Shown in pieces: positions 5,914-11,506 of a stretch of 14,118 nucleotides of DNA. The notes beneath the pieces were generated by a model, which saw only the letters and a list, made by a program, of their open reading frames with translations, made no database searches and was not told the origin of the DNA. The number at the start of each line of letters is the position of its first letter. Position 1 is the stretch's first letter. The DNA comes from DATKMS01 sp041497995 (lineage in GTDB: Bacteria; Desulfobacterota; Binatia; HRBIN30). The stretch spans positions 1-14,118 of the forward strand of contig JBGQHM010000153.1 in the NCBI GenBank assembly GCA_041497995.1, in the 5' to 3' direction. Made by a program: the position numbers and the translations under genes.

Positions 5914-6942
5914 TCAACTCGTCTCCAACAAGGCATCGACAAAGGCGGCGGCATCGAAGGGTGCGAGCGCGGGCAGGGTTTCGCCGAAGCCGATGTAACG
6001 GATTGGGATACCGAGCTCGCTGCGAATCGCCAGGACGGCACCACCCTTTGCGGTGCCGTCTAGCTTGGTGAGGACGATGCCGGTCACCGGCAGGGCTTCG
6101 CAGAACACGCGCGCTTGATTGATGGCGTTCTGCCCGGTCGTCGCATCGATGACCAACAGCGCTTCGTGCGGCGCTCCTTCGAGCTCCCGGCCGATGACGC
6201 GCACGATCTTCTTGAGCTCTTCGATCAGGTGCGCCTTGACGTGGAGTCGCCCGGCGGTGTCGACGATGACCACGTCGACGCCGCGCGCCACCGCCGCCTT
6301 GATGCCGTCGTAAGCCACCGCCGATGGATCGGCGCCGCTTTGATGGTGCACACATCCAACCCCCACGCGTTCCGCCCAACGCTGCAGCTGCTCACTTGCG
6401 GCCGCTCGGAACGTGTCTGCCGCAACGAGCAAGACCTTCTGACCCGCTTCGCGATAGCGGTACGCGAGCTTCCCAATCGTCGTGGTCTTACCGACTCCGT
6501 TGACGCCGGCGACAAGGACCACACGCGGCTTGACGTCGGACGCCTGATGCCCGCCGTTTGCGAGGATTGCTTCCATCTCGTCGCGCAGCACCCGGCGCAA
6601 TGCATCGACGTCGGTGAGCTCCCGCGCACGCGGGCGCAGCTTTGCCAGCAAGACCTGCGTGACCTTGAGCCCGACATCAGCAGTCAGCAGGATTTCTTCC
6701 AGCTCCGCGATGCGTGCTTCGTCATCCTTTCCTGCGCTCCAGGCGGTCTCGAGACGCCCCAACAGGCCCCGGCGTGTCTTGGTGAGGCTCTCGCGCAGCG
6801 TCGGTGCGGACGGCTCGGCCGCGGTTGTCTCAACAGTCGCTCGCCCAACCGAACGTCGGCGGAACAACAAGAAGGCGCTCACACCCATCACCGCGGCCGC
6901 GGCGCCGCTGGCAGCGATGACAATTTCGGGAGTCCACATCAT
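5914..6942 (-). CDS. ftsY: Signal recognition particle receptor FtsY
   Basis: The SRP receptor GTPase pairs with Ffh-SRP to deliver ribosomes making membrane proteins to the Sec translocon. The 342-residue protein has a hydrophobic N-terminal stretch, about 6-27 (IVIAASGAAAAVMGVSAFLL), followed by RRR. This looks like a true membrane anchor rather than the long acidic A domain of E. coli. The N domain helical bundle is about 50-130. The GTPase G domain has G1 GVNGVGKTTT (146-155), DTFRAAAS (176-183), G3 DTAGR (228-232) and G4 TKLDG (292-296) followed by TAKGG. It ends with the usual APFDAAAFVDALL. The start is one of two adjacent ATGs (6942 or 6939). It follows smc by 85 bases, a common smc-ftsY order, and has no visible Shine-Dalgarno; the preceding bases are a pyrimidine tract. 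Confidence 0.96.
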   Translation of the reverse strand: MMWTPEIVIAASGAAAAVMGVSAFLLFRRRSVGRATVETTAAEPSAPTLRESLTKTRRGLLGRLETAWSAGKDDEARIAELEEILLTADVGLKVTQVLLAKLRPRARELTDVDALRRVLRDEMEAILANGGHQASDVKPRVVLVAGVNGVGKTTTIGKLAYRYREAGQKVLLVAADTFRAAASEQLQRWAERVGVGCVHHQSGADPSAVAYDGIKAAVARGVDVVIVDTAGRLHVKAHLIEELKKIVRVIGRELEGAPHEALLVIDATTGQNAINQARVFCEALPVTGIVLTKLDGTAKGGAVLAIRSELGIPIRYIGFGETLPALAPFDAAAFVDALLETS

Positions 6943-6959
6943 CGAGAGGAAGGATTACC

Positions 6960-7006
6960 GCACGTCGCCGGTGATGAGAAGGAAGGCACAACCACGAGCG
7001 ACGTGC
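6960..7006 (-). repeat. Inverted repeat in the smc-ftsY gap
   Basis: GCACGTCGC (7006-6998) and GCGACGTGC (6968-6960) are a perfect 9-bp inverted repeat around a 29-base loop, in the space between the smc stop and ftsY start. The loop contains the pyrimidine tract CCTTCCTTCTC, which recurs almost identically (CCTTCCTCTC) just before the ftsY ATG. It may fold in mRNA as an intercistronic stem; it has no terminator T-run. Confidence 0.45.
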
Positions 7007-7027
7007 CGAGCGCAACGAACGATTCGG

Positions 7028-10000
7028 CTAGTGCATTGCCACCGAGATGACCTTCGACACTCCAGGCTCTTCCATCGTCACGCCGTACAGGACGTTTGCC
7101 GCTTGCATGGTGCGCTTGTTATGCGTGATGACGATGAACTGCGAGTGCTCGCTCATGTCCTGCACCAGGTTCGTGAAGCGGCCGATGTTGGCATCGTCGA
7201 GCGGAGCATCGACTTCGTCGAGGAAGCAGAATGGGGTCGGATTGATCATGAAGAGCGAGAAGATCAGGCTGACGGCAACCAGCGCTTTCTCTCCGCCAGA
7301 CAGCAGGGACACAGTGTCGAGCCGCTTGCCCGGAGGGCGCACGACAATCTCGACGCCGGTTTCCAGCATGTTGTGTTCGTCGGTCAGTACCAGCCGCGCT
7401 TCGCCGCCGCGGAAGAGCCGCGGCAGCACGGTTTGGAACTTCTCGTTCACCGCCGCAAACGTCTCGGCGAACTTTGTGCGCGAGGCGCGATTCAGCCGTT
7501 GAATCGTGCGCTCGAGATCGGTCAGCGACCGTTCGAGATCTTCCTTCTGCGTCCGCAGGAACTGTGCGCGCTCTTCCAACTCGCGCAACTCGTCGATCGC
7601 CGCGACGTTCACCTCGCCGATGCGCCCGAGCTTCTCACGCAGCGTATCGAGCCGCGCGAGCGCCTGCTCCTCGTCCTCGGTCGGCTCAACCACCGGTTCT
7701 TCCGCCAGATCGGTGGCGTACTTCTCACGCACGGCCTGGCTGAGGTGCTCGGCGCGCAGTCGCTTCTCCGCCAGCGCGACCTCGCACTGATTGCATTGCG
7801 TACGCGCCGCATCGATCTGCTCGCGCGTGACGTGGATCAAGCGGTCATGTGCTGCAACCGCATCGTTTGCGGTCTCCAGAGCTGCACGTGCTGTAGCGAT
7901 CTCGCCCTCGACGATCTGCCGCCGAGCTTCCTGCGTCGCGCACAGCGCTTCCGTCTCGCGCGCGGCAGCCTGGAATCCCGCATGTTCGCGCCGCGTCTCC
8001 TCCAGCTCCGTGGCAAGCGACGCCGCACGCGCGGCCGTCTCGTCACGCTGCGCCACCAATCGCGACAGAGCCGCAACCGCCGCCTCTTGGCGTTGACGGC
8101 GCTCGGCGGCCCGCACTTTGATGCCCGTGACCTCGCTTGTCAGGCCGTCGATGCGCGCGGTAGCACGCGCAGCCGTCTCTTGGCAAGTCTGCAGCGCCGC
8201 TTCAACCCTTCCGTGCTCGGTGGCCAGGGCCTCCAGCTCGACTTCCGAACCGTGGACCTGCGCGCTGCTTTCACTTTCTTCCGTCAGCGCAGTCGTTGCC
8301 TCGAAGCGCGCAACCTCGAGCCGATCGAGCCATCGCGGCCGCTCGCTTTCCAGGCGTTCCAAGTCCTTCTCAGCGGCGACCAGGTCGACCGTCAGCGCGT
8401 GCGTGTCACGGTCGAGGCTCTTGAGCGCGCTCTCTTGCTCCTCCAGTTCGTGCTGCACGCGTTCGGCGGCATCGCGGGCGCGCGTCAGGCGCTCCTCCGC
8501 AGCGGTACTGTCCGACACCAGTTCGCCGGCCTGACGGCGACGCGAGACGATCTCTTCCTCGACCGGCCGCTCACTGCCACCCGTGATCACGCCGCTGGCG
8601 TCGATCACGTCACCCTCGGGTGTCACCATGGTGACGTGCACACCGTTCTTGCGCCACAACGCCAACCCGGAGGTGAGGTCCGGAACCAAGACCACCTCGC
8701 TCAGCAACGTCTCAGCAACGTGCCGATACTGCTCGTCGACTTGCACCAAATCCAACAGACGGCGGGTGTTGCCATTGAGGCTGCTGGCTCCATGGCCATT
8801 CATGGGAATTTGTCGAGGTGAGAGTGGGATGAAGCTGCCCCGGCCAGAGTCTTCCTGACGCAGTGTGGTCACCGCTCCGACGCCATCGTCGGCTTGGCGG
8901 ACAATGACGTACTGCAGCCGGTCGCCCAGAGCCGCAGCGACGGCGCGCTCGTGCTCGCGGGGAACATCAATGACATCGGCAACCACTCCGAGGACGCCGC
9001 CCTCGGGTTGCGCGCCCAGCAAGATGGAACGTACGCCGCGCTGGTACCCCTCGTAGCTGCGCTGAATCTCTTGCAGCGACTCCAGGCGCGAGCGCAGCTG
9101 CACCACCTGGTTGTGCGCCTCATTGATCTCCCGTTCCCACCCACGCCGCTCCTCGGCAAGCACACGCACGCGCTCGGCACGCTGCTCCTTTTCGCCTTCC
9201 GCCGTACGCAGGCGGTCGCGCAGCAACACCACATCGGCGCGGCGGGCTGCCGCCGCAACCTCCACGGCAGCCAGATGCTCGCTGGCTTCCGCCTGTTCAG
9301 CGGCCAGCTTGTCGAGGCGGCGGCGGGCATCATCGCGCTGACGAGCTTGCTGGGCCAGCGCATTCCGGCACTCGGCCTCACGGGCGGCGAGCCCCACGAC
9401 GGCATTCTTTGCCGCCTCCAGCTCGGCGTTCGCCGCTAAAACGCGCTCGCGGGCGTCAGCCAGCTCCGCTTCCTTTCGTCCGAGCTCGCCTTCATCAAAT
9501 AGCACGAGCTGAGCGAACTCGGAGCGTTCGCGTTCCTGTTGCTGGATGGTGTGTTGCACCTGAGTCTGTTGCTGCGCCGCCGCCGTCGCGTCCGCCTCCA
9601 AACGCGCGATGCGACGCTCACGCTCGCCCGCTTCCTGGCTCAGTAGGTCAAGACGCTGTCGCAAGCCATTGCATTCCGACTCCAATGCCGCCGCCGTCTC
9701 CCGGCGGCTTGCGAGCTCTTCCTCCGCCGCGACTTGTGCGGCGATCTTTTCGCTGCGTGCCTGCTCCAGCCGCGCCAGCTCGGCGAGCGTGTTCCGTTCC
9801 TGTTCGCGACCGCTTGCCAGCTCATCTTCGAGCTGGGCAATCACAGCGAGCAGCCGTTGCCACTGCGCACCCGACAGCGCCAGATCCAGCTGCCGGATCT
9901 CTTCCTGCAGCGCGCGGTACTGCTCCGCCTTTTTGGCCATGCGGTGCAGGTACTGGATCTGCCGGTCGATCTCCCGCAGTACGTCGTTGACGCGCAGCAG

Positions 10001-10606
10001 GTTCTCGCGCGTGCGCTCCATCTTGCGTTCCGCAGCCAGCTTGCGGCTGCGATACAGCGTCGTACCTGCGGCCTCTTCGATAAACAGTCGGCGATCTTCC
10101 GGCTTGGCATTGATCAGCTGCTCAACGCGCCCTTGCTCGATGATCGCGTACGCCTTGCTGCCGATGCCGGTACCGAGGAACAGCTCGGTGATGTCCTTGA
10201 GGCGACACGATGTCTTGTTGATGAAGTACTCCGACTCGCCCGAGCGGTAGTACCGCCGCGAGATCATGATCTCGGTGAGCTCGCGAAAATGCGCGGGAAC
10301 GGTCGAGATGTCGATGTCGAGCTCGCTCAGCTGGCGTGCCTGCGGGTCGTTCTCGAAGGTCAACGATACCTGCGCCATTCCGGCCGGTGCGCTGCGCTCG
10401 TTGCCGTTGAAGACGACGTCTTCCATCGACTCGCCGCGCAGGTGTTTGGGACTCTGTTCCCCCAACACCCAGCGAATGGCGTCGACGACGTTAGACTTGC
10501 CACACCCGTTCGGGCCGACGACGGCGGTGATACCTGTCGGGAAGTCGAGGACCGTCCGGTGGACGAAGGATTTGAAGCCGATTAATTCGAGCTGCTTGAT
10601 CCGCAT
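7028..10606 (-). CDS. smc: Chromosome partition protein SMC
   Basis: SMC is the ATPase of the bacterial condensin that compacts and separates chromosomes with ScpA and ScpB (not in this window). The 1192-residue length is typical. The N-terminal head starts MRIKQLELIGFKSF with Walker A GPNGCGKSN at 31-39 and the following VVDAIRWVLGEQSPKHLRG. The Q-loop region is followed by coiled coil from about 190. The hinge is about 518-680 (YEGYQRGVRSIL to VIDASGVITGGS), then the returning coiled coil. The C-terminal head has signature LSGGEKALVAVSL (from 1102), Walker B CFLDEVDAPLDD (D1130, E1131) and the H-loop ITHNKRTM. All catalytic motifs are intact. The ATG is preceded by GGGGGTGGTGG, and a promoter candidate lies at 10659-10631. 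It heads the smc-ftsY-zapB-like-zapA run. Confidence 0.98.
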   Translation of the reverse strand: MRIKQLELIGFKSFVHRTVLDFPTGITAVVGPNGCGKSNVVDAIRWVLGEQSPKHLRGESMEDVVFNGNERSAPAGMAQVSLTFENDPQARQLSELDIDISTVPAHFRELTEIMISRRYYRSGESEYFINKTSCRLKDITELFLGTGIGSKAYAIIEQGRVEQLINAKPEDRRLFIEEAAGTTLYRSRKLAAERKMERTRENLLRVNDVLREIDRQIQYLHRMAKKAEQYRALQEEIRQLDLALSGAQWQRLLAVIAQLEDELASGREQERNTLAELARLEQARSEKIAAQVAAEEELASRRETAAALESECNGLRQRLDLLSQEAGERERRIARLEADATAAAQQQTQVQHTIQQQERERSEFAQLVLFDEGELGRKEAELADARERVLAANAELEAAKNAVVGLAAREAECRNALAQQARQRDDARRRLDKLAAEQAEASEHLAAVEVAAAARRADVVLLRDRLRTAEGEKEQRAERVRVLAEERRGWEREINEAHNQVVQLRSRLESLQEIQRSYEGYQRGVRSILLGAQPEGGVLGVVADVIDVPREHERAVAAALGDRLQYVIVRQADDGVGAVTTLRQEDSGRGSFIPLSPRQIPMNGHGASSLNGNTRRLLDLVQVDEQYRHVAETLLSEVVLVPDLTSGLALWRKNGVHVTMVTPEGDVIDASGVITGGSERPVEEEIVSRRRQAGELVSDSTAAEERLTRARDAAERVQHELEEQESALKSLDRDTHALTVDLVAAEKDLERLESERPRWLDRLEVARFEATTALTEESESSAQVHGSEVELEALATEHGRVEAALQTCQETAARATARIDGLTSEVTGIKVRAAERRQRQEAAVAALSRLVAQRDETAARAASLATELEETRREHAGFQAAARETEALCATQEARRQIVEGEIATARAALETANDAVAAHDRLIHVTREQIDAARTQCNQCEVALAEKRLRAEHLSQAVREKYATDLAEEPVVEPTEDEEQALARLDTLREKLGRIGEVNVAAIDELRELEERAQFLRTQKEDLERSLTDLERTIQRLNRASRTKFAETFAAVNEKFQTVLPRLFRGGEARLVLTDEHNMLETGVEIVVRPPGKRLDTVSLLSGGEKALVAVSLIFSLFMINPTPFCFLDEVDAPLDDANIGRFTNLVQDMSEHSQFIVITHNKRTMQAANVLYGVTMEEPGVSKVISVAMH

Positions 10607-10630
10607 GCCCGCACCACCACCCCGCCGCGA

Positions 10631-10659
10631 AGTATTTCACAGCCCATCTGGAGGGTCAA
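10631..10659 (-). promoter_or_regulatory. Promoter candidate for smc
   Basis: The minus strand reads TTGACC (10659-10654, 5 of 6), a 17-base spacer, then AATACT (10636-10631, 4 of 6), giving a start near 10624 and a leader of about 18 bases to the smc ATG at 10606. It lies in the 105-base gap after the HNH gene and would allow the division block to be transcribed separately. Confidence 0.45.
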
Positions 10660-10711
10660 GAAAACCTCTTGAAGGGTCTTCCAATGGCCCCAGCGCTGTG
10701 ATCGCACTGAT

Positions 10712-11326
10712 CTATTCGAGCAGTTCTGTGTTCCAATACGATACGTCCACGGTCGACAAGAACGGCGCCCACTCCTTGTAGCGACGCAAGCTGAAGGTTT
10801 CCAGCATGAACGGCGTCCACTCCGGCCGCCGTGGCGGACGCAGCAATCGCATACCGGCCTGCTCCGGCGTCCGCCCACCCTTGCGGCGATTGCACGCATG
10901 GCACGAGCACACCACGTTTTCCCAACGCGACAACCCATCCTGCGAGCGTGGAATGACATGGTCCAAGTTCAGATCATTCCGCAGGAATCTCTGGCCGCAA
11001 TACTGGCAGGTATTGCGGTCGCGGCTGTAGATATTGAAGCGACTGAAACGGACTTGCCGCCGCGGCACACGATCGTAGGCCAGCAGCAGAATAACCCGTG
11101 GCACGCGCACCACGCGGTTCACCAGCCCGATGGTGTCGTCGTGGACCGAGGCCGACAAGTCGAACCAGCTGTCGAAGTTGAAGGTTCGGTACTCAGCATC
11201 GACCGCGTGAGCAACCCCCTGATACAAAAGCGAAAATGCCCGCCGGACGGACGTGATGTGGACCGGCAGGAAAGACCGGTTGAGGACTAGGACCTTGGTA
11301 TTAAGAACTGACGCCGCTGCAGACAT
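10712..11326 (-). CDS. HNH endonuclease family protein
   Basis: A 204-residue protein with a zinc-ribbon HNH nuclease fold. CQYC (107-110) and CHAC (142-145) are the likely zinc ligands. LDHVIPRS starting at 121 gives the catalytic D-H pair, N137 the middle Asn, and CNRRKGGRTPEQAGM the end of the motif. The N-terminal half (KVLVLNRSFLPVHITSVRRAFSLLYQGVAHAVD) is the conserved region of a chromosomal HNH family common in deltaproteobacteria and cyanobacteria. The cellular substrate and role are not known to me; it is not accompanied by a methylase or restriction partner here. GAGG directly abuts the ATG, too close to act as a normal Shine-Dalgarno. Its promoter candidate is at 11393-11365. It points toward smc but is probably an independent unit. 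Confidence 0.88.
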   Translation of the reverse strand: MSAAASVLNTKVLVLNRSFLPVHITSVRRAFSLLYQGVAHAVDAEYRTFNFDSWFDLSASVHDDTIGLVNRVVRVPRVILLLAYDRVPRRQVRFSRFNIYSRDRNTCQYCGQRFLRNDLNLDHVIPRSQDGLSRWENVVCSCHACNRRKGGRTPEQAGMRLLRPPRRPEWTPFMLETFSLRRYKEWAPFLSTVDVSYWNTELLE

Positions 11327-11364
11327 CCTCGAACCATGGCACTCGAACCTGAGGTTTGGCGGGC

Positions 11365-11393
11365 ACCGTACCCGTGATGCTCAGCGAAGTCAA
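11365..11393 (-). promoter_or_regulatory. Promoter candidate for the HNH gene
   Basis: The minus strand reads TTGACT (11393-11388, 5 of 6), 17 bases, then TACGGT (11370-11365, 3 of 6), giving a start near 11358 and a leader of about 32 bases. The -10 is weak, so this is tentative. Confidence 0.35.
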
Positions 11394-11454
11394 GAATATG
11401 ACTGGTTTTTCAGATGAATCTACGCCGACTGCCGGCAGATTGGCGAGTCGATTC

Positions 11455-11483
11455 TTGCCCTTTCGGGGCCTGACCCCTATGAT
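11455..11483 (+). promoter_or_regulatory. Promoter candidate for the radical SAM gene
   Basis: The plus strand reads TTGCCC (11455-11460, 4 of 6), a 17-base spacer, then TATGAT (11478-11483, 5 of 6), with the expected start near 11490. That leaves a very short leader that just includes the AAAGGA ribosome-binding site. The spacer contains an inverted repeat (11465-11477). Confidence 0.5.
11465..11477. repeat. Small inverted repeat GGGGCCTGACCCC in the promoter spacer
   Basis: GGGG, five bases, CCCC lies wholly between the -35 and -10 of the plus-strand promoter. It could be an operator, or a fragment of the GGGGTC...GACCCC repeats scattered in many environmental genomes. Only one copy is in the window. 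Confidence 0.3.
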
Positions 11484-11494
11484 GCGGCGACCTC

Positions 11495-11500
11495 AAAGGA
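11495..11500 (+). promoter_or_regulatory. Shine-Dalgarno deciding the TTG start of the radical SAM gene
   Basis: AAAGGA lies six bases before TTG at 11507. An in-frame TGA at 11480-11482 rules out a longer protein, and the next ATG (11588) would remove conserved N-terminal residues. TTG is therefore the best start. Confidence 0.65.
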
Positions 11501-11506
11501 TCCAGG

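Noticed and set aside
6614..8821. A 735-codon open frame on the plus strand opposite ftsY and smc
   Set aside because: It is antisense to clear FtsY and SMC coding sequence, has low-complexity Arg/Leu/Gln-rich content typical of reverse-read GC-rich coiled-coil genes, and shows no recognisable domain.
10655..10678. Terminator after the HNH gene (short stem followed by TTTTCTT)
   Set aside because: The stem is only about four base pairs, too weak to call, although the T-rich run is suggestive.
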